This document shows, one piece after another, positions 45,329-53,700 of a DNA stretch of 64,000 nt; the stretch's first letter is position 1; the number at the start of each line of letters is the position of its first letter. This DNA comes from Pseudomonas sp. Marseille-Q3773 (GTDB taxonomy: Bacteria; Pseudomonadota; Gammaproteobacteria; Pseudomonadales; Pseudomonadaceae). The stretch is taken from contig NZ_OU745390.1 of the NCBI RefSeq assembly GCF_916618955.1, positions 2,046,001 through 2,110,000 on the forward strand, in the 5' to 3' direction. The notes below the pieces were generated by a model. It was given only the letters and a program-made list of their open reading frames with translations. It was not told the DNA's origin and made no database searches. The translations under genes were made by a program, and so were the position numbers.

Positions 45329-45723
45329 GCCTGTACCTCCGCACGCGGGTCGATGGCCAGCGCCTGGGCAACGCATTGCGCCGGCCTTGCCTGGATGAAT
45401 TCGACGGCCAGGCCGTCGGGCAGGCGCAGCCAGTTGCGGCCCTGGGGCATTTCACTGACGGCAAAACCTTGGGCGGCCGCTAACGCAGCCTCCAGGTCCT
45501 CGCACATGATACCCAGGTGCGCCAGGCGCCCTTCCGGGCCGGTGAAGTCCGGCTGGTGGATGAACTGCAGGCCACCGAGGGTCCAATATTGCGCAGGCTG
45601 CTCGACGTCGCCCTGGACTTCGCGCATGGTCATACCGCACACCTCGCTGAAAAAGCGGATGTGCCAGTGAATGTCGCGCACCCAGAACGCAACGTGTTCG
45701 AGGTAGGCTTTAGGCTGGCTCAT
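45325..45723 (-). CDS. VOC (glyoxalase/dioxygenase-fold) protein
   Basis: 132 residues, two beta-alpha-beta-beta-beta units of the vicinal-oxygen-chelate fold (LEHVAFWVRDIHWHIRFF; HLGIMCEDLEAALAAA; GLAVEFIQ). Candidate metal ligands are His in EHVAF, His in RLAHLGI and Glu in AVEFI. It could be an isomerase, lyase or epimerase. Start 45723 overlaps the previous stop by 4 bases. Confidence 0.85.
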   Translation of the reverse strand: MSQPKAYLEHVAFWVRDIHWHIRFFSEVCGMTMREVQGDVEQPAQYWTLGGLQFIHQPDFTGPEGRLAHLGIMCEDLEAALAAAQGFAVSEMPQGRNWLRLPDGLAVEFIQARPAQCVAQALAIDPRAEVQA

Positions 45724-46667
45724 GAATGACTCCCTTGCTGCTGATCGGCCATGGCGCGCTCGATACCTTTGATACAGGCCACCAGGGTCGCGTTGACCGG
45801 CGTAGCCACGCCGTGGCGCTGGCCCCAGCGCACGACGGAGCCGTTGATGAAATCGATCTCGGTGACCGAGCCCTTTTCCAGGCTTTGCAACATCGAGGTG
45901 CGGAAGCTCGCCGGCAGGCCTTCGGCGGCCAGCCGCCAGGCGGCGTCCGCATCGGCAAGGCTCAGGCGGATACCGGCGCGTTCGGCGACGGCGATGGCTT
46001 CGGTCACCGCAGCCTTGGCGGTGCCTTCCAGCAGCGGCTCGCTGTACAGCTGGCCATAGCTGAGCCGGGTAATGCCGCTGAGCGCGCCAGTGGCGACATT
46101 GACCAGCAGCTTGTCCCACATGGTGCCGAGAATGTTGTCGCTGACCGTGGTGGCGAGCCCGGCGCCATTGAATACTTCGGCGATGGCCTGCACGCGTGGG
46201 GTGCGCCTGCCATCGAGTTCGCCGATGAACGTCTGCTTGCCGACTACCCCGGCACGGATCGAACCCGGTGCCAGCAGCACGCCGCCGACGTAGGTCTTGC
46301 CGGCCAGCACCCGCTCCGCGCCCACGGCCTCGGCCAGCAGGTCTTCGTGGCCGAGACCGTTCTGCAGCGACAGCACCAGCGTCTGCGGCCCGATCAGTGC
46401 GGCTGCCCCTGCGATCGCCTCGCGGGTGTGGAAAGACTTGACCAGCACCACCACCAGGTCGGCCACCCCCACATCTTCGGCGGCACAGGCGGCGTTCACC
46501 TGCACCTGGCGCACGCCGCGCTCGTCCTGCACCTGCAGCCCGTGCCGCTGCATCGCCTCGACATGGGCGCGGCCACGGTTCAACAGCCAGGTTTCATGCC
46601 CTGCCTCGCTCAAGGCTGCACCAATGGCGCAACCCAGGGCGCCGGCGCCCAGAATGCAGATTTTCAC
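45720..46667 (-). CDS. 2-dehydropantoate 2-reductase-like (ApbA/PanE) enzyme
   Basis: 315 residues. Rossmann GAGALGCAIG, catalytic Lys in GTMWDKLLVNV, and substrate loop FRTSMLQSLEKGSVTEIDFINGSVV are typical for ketopantoate reductases. In this context it is probably a catabolic 2-oxo-acid reductase/dehydrogenase rather than a vitamin-B5 enzyme. It is the first gene of the five-gene operon and is divergent from the LysR gene. Confidence 0.88.
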   Translation of the reverse strand: MKICILGAGALGCAIGAALSEAGHETWLLNRGRAHVEAMQRHGLQVQDERGVRQVQVNAACAAEDVGVADLVVVLVKSFHTREAIAGAAALIGPQTLVLSLQNGLGHEDLLAEAVGAERVLAGKTYVGGVLLAPGSIRAGVVGKQTFIGELDGRRTPRVQAIAEVFNGAGLATTVSDNILGTMWDKLLVNVATGALSGITRLSYGQLYSEPLLEGTAKAAVTEAIAVAERAGIRLSLADADAAWRLAAEGLPASFRTSMLQSLEKGSVTEIDFINGSVVRWGQRHGVATPVNATLVACIKGIERAMADQQQGSHS

Positions 46668-46733
46668 GTCGCAGACCTCCTGTGGTTTGCGACTACCTTA
46701 GGCAGCAGGGCTTATTTGCGCTATACAATGCCT

Positions 46734-46749
46734 TCAATACAGGTATTGA
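46734..46749. promoter_or_regulatory. Perfect dyad between the LysR gene and the five-gene operon
   Basis: TCAATAC-AG-GTATTGA, a perfect 7-bp inverted repeat with a 2-base spacer, lies 12 bases before the LysR ATG and 67 bases before the divergent operon start. It fits a LysR recognition site that also allows autoregulation. Confidence 0.55.
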
Positions 46750-46760
46750 GTTTTACAATA

Positions 46761-47681
46761 ATGAGCACACCCGAAGCCTTGCCTGATCCCAAGCTGCTGC
46801 AGCTGTTCGATGTGCTGTACCAATGCCGCAGCGTTACCCGTACGGCAGAACAGTTGGGCCAGAGTCAACCGACCGTGAGTATCTGGCTGGGCCGCTTGCG
46901 CGAAGAACTGAACGACCCACTGTTCGTGCGCACCCCAGGCGGCATGGCCCCGACCCCACGGGCTGACCAGTTGATCGGGCCCTGCCGCGAAGTGCTGGAA
47001 TCGCTGCGGCGCCTGACCACCTGGGCACCGCAATTCGACCCAGCCACGGCGCAGCGGCGTTTTCGCCTGTGTGTCAGTGATGCCAGCCACATCACCTTGC
47101 TGCCCAGCATCCTCAACCACCTGCGCAGCCATGCGCCAGGCATTCGTCTGGAGGCGGCACGCATCGATGGCAATACCGAAAGTGCCCTGGAATCGGGCGA
47201 AGCGGACCTGGCCATCGGCTTCGTACCGTGGCTGGACGCAGGCATGTACCAGCAGGTGTTGTTCGAACAGGACTGGGTCTGCCTGAGCAACTCGCACCAC
47301 CCGCGCCTGGGCCAGGGTATCAGCGTGGCGCAGTACCAGGCCGAAGGGCATGTGCAGGTCAGTGCCGGAACCGGGCAGAAGTTGCTCGAGGCCGGCCTGG
47401 CGCGGGCCGGCATCGAGCGCAGGATCATGCTGGAGCTGCCGGGGTTTCTCGGCCTGGGCATGATTGTCGGCTCGACCGACCTGGTGGCCACGCTGCCGCG
47501 GCACATCGGCCAGTCCCTGGCCGCCATGCATGGTTTGCAGGTGCACGATTGCCCGTTTGCGGTGGAAGGCTTCACGGTCAAGCAGCATTGGCACGCCCGG
47601 TACCAGCAGGACAGCGGCAATCGCTGGATGAGGGAGGTGATCCGGGCGTTGTTCCAGAGCGCAAGCAGTCAGCATCGCTGA
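46761..47681 (+). CDS. LysR-family regulator of the divergent catabolic operon
   Basis: 306 residues. HTH (SVTRTAEQLGQSQPTVSIWLGRLREEL) at about 22-50, then the effector-binding domain. PDPKLLQLFDVLYQCRSV and FVRTPGGMAPTPRA resemble NahR/NodD-type LysR. It likely responds to the operon substrate, unknown at present. ATG 46761 preferred; the longer frame runs through the promoter. Confidence 0.9.
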   Translation: MSTPEALPDPKLLQLFDVLYQCRSVTRTAEQLGQSQPTVSIWLGRLREELNDPLFVRTPGGMAPTPRADQLIGPCREVLESLRRLTTWAPQFDPATAQRRFRLCVSDASHITLLPSILNHLRSHAPGIRLEAARIDGNTESALESGEADLAIGFVPWLDAGMYQQVLFEQDWVCLSNSHHPRLGQGISVAQYQAEGHVQVSAGTGQKLLEAGLARAGIERRIMLELPGFLGLGMIVGSTDLVATLPRHIGQSLAAMHGLQVHDCPFAVEGFTVKQHWHARYQQDSGNRWMREVIRALFQSASSQHR

Positions 47682-47716
47682 CCCTGCTTCCGTCCGTGGA
47701 GGCCGGGCAACCTGGA

Positions 47717-48856
47717 TCAGGCTGCAGGCTTGAGCACCACCTTGGTCCAGCCATCATCCCGCGCATCGAAATGCTTGTAGGCATCGGGGCCTTCGGCAAG
47801 CGTCAGGCGATGGGAGATGATCTGCGAAGGCTTGGCACGCCCATGATGGATGAGCGCTGCAAGGCGCCGGTTGTAGGCCTTGACGTTCGCCTGGCCGGTG
47901 CGGATATGTTGGCCCTTGAACCAGAACGCGCCGAAATCGAAGGCCATCTTGCCCTCCTTCGCCAAGTCGTTCTTCGCCCCCGGGTCTTCTGGCACGAACA
48001 CCCCCACTACGCCTATGCCGCCGGTAGCCTTGGTCGAGGCAACCAGGTTGTTCATGGTCAGGTAGTTCACTTCATGGCCATGCCTGCTGCAGCACTGATA
48101 GCCCACGCATTCGCAGCCTCGGTCGGTGCCTCTGCCGTGGGTCAGGTTCATGATTTCTTCCACGGCCTTGTGCTCGACGGCGTTGATCGGCGTTGCCCCA
48201 AGCCGCGCGGCAAGCTGCAGCCGATCTGGCTGGTTGTCTACCACGAACACCTGTGAGGCGCCTTTGATGATTGCCGAGTACGCCGCCATCAGCCCTACTG
48301 GGCCGGCGCCATAGATCGCGATACTTTCGCCCGGCTGCAGACCGGCCAGCTCCGTTGCATGCCAGCCGGTGGGGAAGATATCCGCGAGCATGACGTAGTC
48401 GTCTTCGCGCTCCTGGGCGTCCTCCGGCAGCACCAGGCAGTTGAAATCAGCGTAAGGCACACGCAACAACTCTGCCTGGCCACCTTGATAGGGCCCCATG
48501 TCGGCAAAGCCGTAGGCGGCTCCGGCGGTCCCCGGGTTGGCCGTGAGGCAGAATCCGGTCAGGCCTTTTTCGCAGTTCTCGCAGAACCCGCAGCCGATAT
48601 TGAAGGGCAGGCAGACACGGTCACCGACCTTGACCCGGTCGACCCCGGCGCCCACCTCGATCACTTCGCCAAGGTTCTCATGGCCGAACACTCGCCCGGC
48701 TTCGAACGAGGTGCGGCCCTCATACATGTGCAGATCGGAGCCGCAGATATTGCTGGTGGTGATGCGCACCAGCACGTCAGTGGGCTTTTCGATTCTTGCG
48801 TCCGGCACATCCTTGACGGCGACGTCACGCGGGCCGTTATAGACGATAGCTTTCAT
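47717..48856 (-). CDS. fdhA: Zinc-dependent glutathione-independent formaldehyde dehydrogenase
   Basis: 379 residues of the zinc medium-chain dehydrogenase family. Catalytic zinc in NICGSDLHMYEG and FGHENLG; structural zinc cysteines in GCGFCENCEKGLTGFC; NAD motif YGAGPVGLMAA. The TDRGCECVGYQCCSRHGHE loop is as in FdhA-type enzymes. It would oxidise formaldehyde or other aldehydes to acids, using NAD. A CTACCC/GGGTAG dyad lies upstream. Confidence 0.9.
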   Translation of the reverse strand: MKAIVYNGPRDVAVKDVPDARIEKPTDVLVRITTSNICGSDLHMYEGRTSFEAGRVFGHENLGEVIEVGAGVDRVKVGDRVCLPFNIGCGFCENCEKGLTGFCLTANPGTAGAAYGFADMGPYQGGQAELLRVPYADFNCLVLPEDAQEREDDYVMLADIFPTGWHATELAGLQPGESIAIYGAGPVGLMAAYSAIIKGASQVFVVDNQPDRLQLAARLGATPINAVEHKAVEEIMNLTHGRGTDRGCECVGYQCCSRHGHEVNYLTMNNLVASTKATGGIGVVGVFVPEDPGAKNDLAKEGKMAFDFGAFWFKGQHIRTGQANVKAYNRRLAALIHHGRAKPSQIISHRLTLAEGPDAYKHFDARDDGWTKVVLKPAA

Positions 48857-48890
48857 ACTGAACTCCCGAATGTCAGGGGCACGAAAGGCG

Positions 48891-48909
48891 CCCTACCCTG
48901 TTGGGGTAG
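48891..48909 (-). promoter_or_regulatory. Dyad upstream of fdhA
   Basis: CTACCC (48893-48898) and GGGTAG (48904-48909) around TGTTG, 37 bases before the fdhA start. It resembles the CTACTACC elements of the ped/erc cluster; a link is speculative. Confidence 0.35.
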
Positions 48910-49118
48910 TGGCTTTGCCCTCGGTGTTCAGCCTGTGTGTGACATGCCGGATCAGTGGCGCTAACCACCAGCGCTCCAGGGATCCCGGGTGACACTCTGC
49001 GCAACTGTCCAAGCGGGCCCGATTGATCCACACATTCCGTCGGGGTACCGGAACAAAAAACTGAACTCGATGTCGTATGCGCTACCGAGCACCATTGCGC
49101 CTTCTGGAGGCGAACAAC

Positions 49119-49576
49119 ATGAGAAAAACCCTGGTAGCCCTCTTTACCTGTGCCTTTGCGTTCGGCGCAACGGCCTTGTTGCCAGCCGATGTTTCACCCA
49201 TTGCTTCGGCTTATGCCAAGGGCGGCGGCGGGGCGGTGGCGGTCACGGCGGTGGTGGCGGCCATGGCAATGGTGGCGGACATGGTGGTGGCCTGGGCGGC
49301 GGTCTGGGCGGTGGCAAGGGTAGCCACACTGGCAACGGCATGGGCCAAAGCGATGACCATGCCGGCAAGGCCCGCAACCATGGCTTGAGCGGTAACCACT
49401 ACGGCAGCTCGCGCAACAGTGACAACGGCCACGGCACTACCACCTCCGGTATTGCGCAATCCAAGGACACCCGCGGCCTGGCCAAATCGACGGCGATCTC
49501 CGGCACTACGCCAGGTGACCACAACGCCAAAGGGCTGAGTGGCGCGGCCCGAAACTCGTCGAAGAACGATCGCTGA
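49119..49576 (+). pseudogene. Frameshifted glycine-rich secreted protein
   Basis: ATG 49119 starts a clear signal peptide (RKTLVALFTCAFAFGATALLP) and enters a glycine run, then becomes Ala/Val-rich nonsense. The glycine/His-rich continuation (GGGHGGGGGHGNGGGHGG) and the C-terminal part to the TGA at 49576 lie in another frame. One missing base in the GGC repeat at 49221-49235 joins the two. It is a mutation, a sequencing error or a phase-variable tract. The intact protein would be about 150 residues. Confidence 0.65.
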
Positions 49577-49772
49577 GGCGTAACACCGACATCGCCGGAC
49601 ACGGTTGAAAACCTGCACGCTCGGCCAACTGCCGAAGCGTGCAGGTCAATCCCCAGCGTTCTCAATTCCTGAAGCGCCCCGACGATATCCTGTCATTATT
49701 CCGGCCAGCATCGTGATGGCCACCCTCGCCCACCGACCAGGGCCCTGCCAAGCCTTGTCGAGACCTTCGCCG

Positions 49773-50171
49773 ATGCCCAGCACACCTGTCCTGTCAGCCT
49801 TGCTGTTGTTGTTCAGCGTCACCTTCGTACCCGAAGCACTGGCCGCCGAGCGCTCCGCATCGGCACGCAGCAACAATGCCTCGACCATGCTGATCGAGAC
49901 CGCTTCGCAGCAGTATGCCGAAGGCCACCTGGACCAGGCGGCGGCCACCCTGGAGCGTGCGCTGCACATCCAGCCGAACAACCCGGCAACCTTGCACTAC
50001 CTGGGCGTACTGCGCCTTCAGCAAGGGCAATACGAACAGGCCGAAACCCTGGCGCTGCGCTCCAACCTGCGCGTCGGCGCCAACCACGCGTTACGCAATC
50101 GCAACCTGCAACTGATAGAGGCCGCGCATAGCGCCCGGCGCTCAGGCATGCTGCCGACCGCTGCGCGCTGA
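49773..50171 (+). CDS. Small exported TPR protein
   Basis: 132 residues with a signal peptide (LSALLLLFSVTFVPEALA) and about two tetratricopeptide repeats (ASQQYAEGHLDQAAATLERA, ATLHYLGVLRLQQGQYEQA). Likely a periplasmic binding or assembly protein. Start ATG 49773 is chosen for the signal peptide. No partner gene is evident. Confidence 0.75.
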   Translation: MPSTPVLSALLLLFSVTFVPEALAAERSASARSNNASTMLIETASQQYAEGHLDQAAATLERALHIQPNNPATLHYLGVLRLQQGQYEQAETLALRSNLRVGANHALRNRNLQLIEAAHSARRSGMLPTAAR

Positions 50172-50178
50172 CGACTGC

Positions 50179-50883
50179 CTAGACGCTACGCGTCAGGCCA
50201 CCATCGACCCTGATGTTCTGCCCGGTGATATAGGCGGCCCCTTCGCTGGCCAGGAAGGCGATGGTCGCGGCAATCTCCTCGCTGGAGCCATAGCGCTTGA
50301 GCGGTACGCTGTCGCGACGCTGCTCGGTGGCCGGCAGGCTGTCGATCCAGCCAGGCAGCACATTGTTGATGCGCACGTTGTCGGCGGCGTAGGTGTCGGC
50401 GAAGATCTTGCTGAACGCAGCCAGCCCGGAACGGAACACTGCCGAGGTGGGGAACATTTCGTTGGGTTCGAACGCCCAGGCGGTGGAGATGTTGATGATG
50501 GTCCCGCCCTTCTGCCGCTGCATGATCGGCGTCACCAGGCGGGCCGGGCGGATGACATTGAGCAGGTAGGTATCCATGCCCCTGTGCCAGTCCTCGTCGC
50601 TGATTTCCAGGATCGGCGCGCGTGGCCCGTGGCCGGCGCTGTTGACCAGCACATCGACGCGCCCCCACTGCCCGACCACGGCATCGACCAGGCGTTGCAG
50701 GTCGGCAACCGACTGGTTGCTGCCGGTAATACCAATGCCGCCCAGCTCACTGGCCAGCGCTTCGCCCTTGCCCGAGGACGACAGGATGCCGACCTTGAAA
50801 CCGTCGGCGGCCAGGCGGCGCGCCGCTGCCGCACCCATGCCGCTGCCACCGGCGGTGATGATGGCTACTTTTGCTACAGACAT
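50179..50883 (-). CDS. SDR-family oxidoreductase with altered YxxxK motif
   Basis: 234 residues. Rossmann glycine motif TAGGSGMGAAA, NSAGHG loop, Ser in INISTAW are present, but the place of the catalytic Tyr-x3-Lys reads TSAVFR, so both residues seem to be replaced. The C-terminal VLPGWIDS and ITGQNIRVDGGL are typical. It may be a non-classical SDR. Start ATG 50883. A LysR gene lies upstream in the same direction. Confidence 0.85.
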   Translation of the reverse strand: MSVAKVAIITAGGSGMGAAAARRLAADGFKVGILSSSGKGEALASELGGIGITGSNQSVADLQRLVDAVVGQWGRVDVLVNSAGHGPRAPILEISDEDWHRGMDTYLLNVIRPARLVTPIMQRQKGGTIINISTAWAFEPNEMFPTSAVFRSGLAAFSKIFADTYAADNVRINNVLPGWIDSLPATEQRRDSVPLKRYGSSEEIAATIAFLASEGAAYITGQNIRVDGGLTRSV

Positions 50884-50971
50884 GTTGCCTCCCTTGATAA
50901 CCAGCATTGTGCTTGCAAGTGCATTCACACTAGCAGCCACGCTGGCAGCGAGGGAGGCAGCCCGGCTTCGC

Positions 50972-51877
50972 CTAGACGATAGATTTTCTATCGTTCGCCT
51001 GCGCCTGTAGCCACGCCCTGACGATCTGCAGGGCCGCAGACGGCTGCCTTTTGCGTGGCCATACCAGGTAGAACGCCTTGTCCAGCTGCAATTGCTGCGG
51101 GAACACTTGCACCAGGCGGCCGGCGACGATGTCGTCGCTGACAAAGGCCTGGCTGGCCAAGGTAATCCCCTGCCCGCCAATCGCGGCTTCGATGGCCAGC
51201 GAAGTCTGGTTGAAGCGCACGGTCCGGGCGCTGGCAGGCGGATGGCCTGGGAACACTGCGGCGTAGAACTGCGGCCAGAAGTTGTGCGCGTCATGCAGCG
51301 CCACATAACGCTGCAGGGCGCCGAAATTCCCCGGTCGCCCCATTTCAGCCAGCAACCCCGGGCAGGCCACGGCGATCACTGCGGGGGCCATCAGCAACTC
51401 GGCGTTCAGCCCAGGCGCAAATGGCGGCTGGCCATAACGTACGGCCAGGTCCACGCCGTCGGTATGAAAATGGCAAAGCCGGTCGGTTGCCAGCACCCGC
51501 AGGTCAATCTCGGGGTTGCGCTCGGCAAAGTGCCCGAGCCTGGGGATCAGCCATTTCGAGGCAAAGGTTGGCGTCACGCTGACGGTGAGCCGGGACGGCG
51601 CCGGGCGCAACAGCCGCGTGGCTTCGTCGATCATCGCCAGGGCGCTGCGCACGCTGGTGCTGTAGGCGTGCCCGGCATCGGTCAGGCTCAGGCCGCGCGG
51701 CAGGCGCTCGAACAGGCGCACCTCCAGGCTGGCCTCCAGCCCGCGCACCTGCTGGGCAACCGCCGCCTGGGTCACGCCAAGCTCCTCGGCCGCCAGACGG
51801 AAGTTCAAGTGACGCGCCACCACTTCGAACACGCGTAGCGCATTGAGCGAAGGCAACCCCGGGTAACCTGCAGGCAT
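50972..51877 (-). CDS. LysR-family regulator, GcvA-like
   Basis: 301 residues. Starts LPSLNALRVFEVVARHLNF; HTH LAAEELGVTQAAVAQQVRGLE. The arrangement and effector domain (PTFASKWLIPRLGHFAERNP) fit the GcvA/AmpR group. It precedes the SDR gene by 88 bases and may control it. ATG 51877 chosen because of the standard N-terminus. Confidence 0.88.
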   Translation of the reverse strand: MPAGYPGLPSLNALRVFEVVARHLNFRLAAEELGVTQAAVAQQVRGLEASLEVRLFERLPRGLSLTDAGHAYSTSVRSALAMIDEATRLLRPAPSRLTVSVTPTFASKWLIPRLGHFAERNPEIDLRVLATDRLCHFHTDGVDLAVRYGQPPFAPGLNAELLMAPAVIAVACPGLLAEMGRPGNFGALQRYVALHDAHNFWPQFYAAVFPGHPPASARTVRFNQTSLAIEAAIGGQGITLASQAFVSDDIVAGRLVQVFPQQLQLDKAFYLVWPRKRQPSAALQIVRAWLQAQANDRKSIV

Positions 51878-52079
51878 GGCGATGGTTTTTCTATCGGCTG
51901 AACATGACCCGAGGCTAACCTTCTCGGCCAAGGAAGTCGACGCCTGGCGCCTGCAATGCACTGCAACGACGTTCACAGCTGGCAGAATCCACGAGCCCTG
52001 CGCACATCCCTACAAGGCACATCGCCCTGCAGCGTGCTTCACTACAGCGCCAAGCCCTCTGTTCCGGAACCCGAGCCCC

Positions 52080-52985
52080 ATGAACCGCAACGACCTGCGC
52101 CGCGTCGACATGAACCTGCTGGTGGTGTTCGAAGCCCTGATGATCGAACGTAACCTGACCCGCGTCGGCGAAAAGCTGTTCATCACCCAGCCCACCGTGA
52201 GTGCCGCGCTGGCGCGCCTGCGCGAGCTGTTCGACGACCCACTGCTGATCCGCAACGGCCGGGCCATGGAACCCACGCCGAGGGCCATGCAGATCTTCGC
52301 CGAACTGGGGCCGGCGATGGATGTGATCTCCGCCGCCATCAGCCGCGCTCGCGAGTTCGACCCGACCAGCAGCTGCAACGTGTTCCGCCTGGGGTTGTCG
52401 GACGATGCCGAGTTCGGGCTGTTCCCGGCCCTGCTCCAGGCCCTGCGCGAAGAGGCACCGAACATCAGCGTGGTGGTGCGGCGGGCCAACTTCCTGTTGA
52501 TGCCGGGGCTGCTGTCCAGCGGCGAGATCTCGGTAGGCGTGAGCTACACCACCGACCTGCCGGCCACCGCCAAACGCCGCAAGCTGCGCGACATCGGCGT
52601 ACGGGTATTGCGCGCCGACGACCGTCCGGGCCCGCTGAGCCTCGACGAATACTGCGCCCGCCCGCATGTGATGGTGTCGTTCTCGGGCGACATGAGTGGC
52701 AACATCGACCTCGACCTGGCGCGCATCGGCCGCTGCCGCAAGGTGGTGCTGGCGGTGCCGCAGTTCGGCAGCCTGCGCGCCCTGCTGCGCAACACCGAGC
52801 TGATCGCCACGGTACCGGACTATGCCGCCTGCGCCTTGGCCGACGATGGCAGCCTGCGCGCCGACCCGGCGCCGTTCGACATCACCGAGGCCGAGCTGTC
52901 GATGGTCTGGAGCGGTGCCCAGGACAACGACCCGGCCGAGCGCTGGTTGCGCGAGCGCATCCTGCAGTTCATGGCGGCGCGGTAA
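52080..52985 (+). CDS. LysR-family regulator
   Basis: 301 residues. HTH in NLTRVGEKLFITQPTVSAALARLRELF, followed by DPLLIRNGRAMEPTPRA, of the NodD/LeuO-like group. No close operon partner is seen; the lipoprotein gene follows 99 bases later. Start ATG 52080 (MNRNDLRRVDMNLL). Confidence 0.88.
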   Translation: MNRNDLRRVDMNLLVVFEALMIERNLTRVGEKLFITQPTVSAALARLRELFDDPLLIRNGRAMEPTPRAMQIFAELGPAMDVISAAISRAREFDPTSSCNVFRLGLSDDAEFGLFPALLQALREEAPNISVVVRRANFLLMPGLLSSGEISVGVSYTTDLPATAKRRKLRDIGVRVLRADDRPGPLSLDEYCARPHVMVSFSGDMSGNIDLDLARIGRCRKVVLAVPQFGSLRALLRNTELIATVPDYAACALADDGSLRADPAPFDITEAELSMVWSGAQDNDPAERWLRERILQFMAAR

Positions 52986-53084
52986 ACCATCGACCTCATC
53001 GATAGCCACCATGAATGCCATCGAGTTCCGCTGCGCCTGGCTCGGGCGGAAGATAGCGGCATTCACCGATGGATGAGGCCTCCC

Positions 53085-53681
53085 ATGAAAACCGGCATGA
53101 TCGCTGCCCTGCTCGCCTTGCTGGCCGCTCTTGGCGGCTGTGCCAGCCCGGCCAGCACCGACACACAAGCCTACGGGCACTTTTATGCGGCCACCGCTAT
53201 TTCCGGCGTCGCCCTGGCCCCCGGCCAGCGGGTGGCAGTGTTGCTGGGGCGAGATGCCGAGGCCACCCTTGAATACCTCGGCAGCCATCAAGCCCAGGCC
53301 GCCACCCCGGCCCGGGGCCAGCGCATTCCGGTAGCGACCCTGAACAGCGAGAACCAGGCGTACGACTGGCTGGCACGGTCGCTGGCGCAGCAGTTTGCCG
53401 AAGTGACCTTCTATGATGACCTGGACACGCTGCTGGGCGACCACCCGGATGTCATCGTGCTACTCGATACCGAAAGCCGCCTGGCCAGTGCCGAGATCGA
53501 AAGCCGGGTGGTGGCGCGCTTCTTCGACGACCAGTTGACCTACATCGGCCGCGCCGAAGGGCGGGCGCACAAGCGCCTGGGCGATGTGGCGCGGGTGGCC
53601 GAGGATGAACGCGCAGTGCAGGCCGATGCCTTGCGCGACTTTGACGATTCGTTGCAGGTGCTGTTGAAACGACGGGTGTGA
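53085..53681 (+). CDS. Putative lipoprotein of unknown function
   Basis: 198 residues with a lipoprotein signal (LLALLAALGGCAS; lipobox LGGC). The mature part has alternating beta/alpha pattern and an acidic centre (DVIVLLDTESRLASAEIESR). It shows no known domain. ATG 53085 gives the cleanest signal peptide; an earlier ATG at 53073 is possible. Confidence 0.75.
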   Translation: MKTGMIAALLALLAALGGCASPASTDTQAYGHFYAATAISGVALAPGQRVAVLLGRDAEATLEYLGSHQAQAATPARGQRIPVATLNSENQAYDWLARSLAQQFAEVTFYDDLDTLLGDHPDVIVLLDTESRLASAEIESRVVARFFDDQLTYIGRAEGRAHKRLGDVARVAEDERAVQADALRDFDDSLQVLLKRRV

Positions 53682-53700
53682 CGGCGCAATCGCGGGGTTG

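Noticed and set aside
45726-46760. N-terminal extension of the LysR frame to 45726
   Set aside because: It runs antisense to the ketopantoate-reductase-like gene and through the promoter; the LysR domain starts at 46761.
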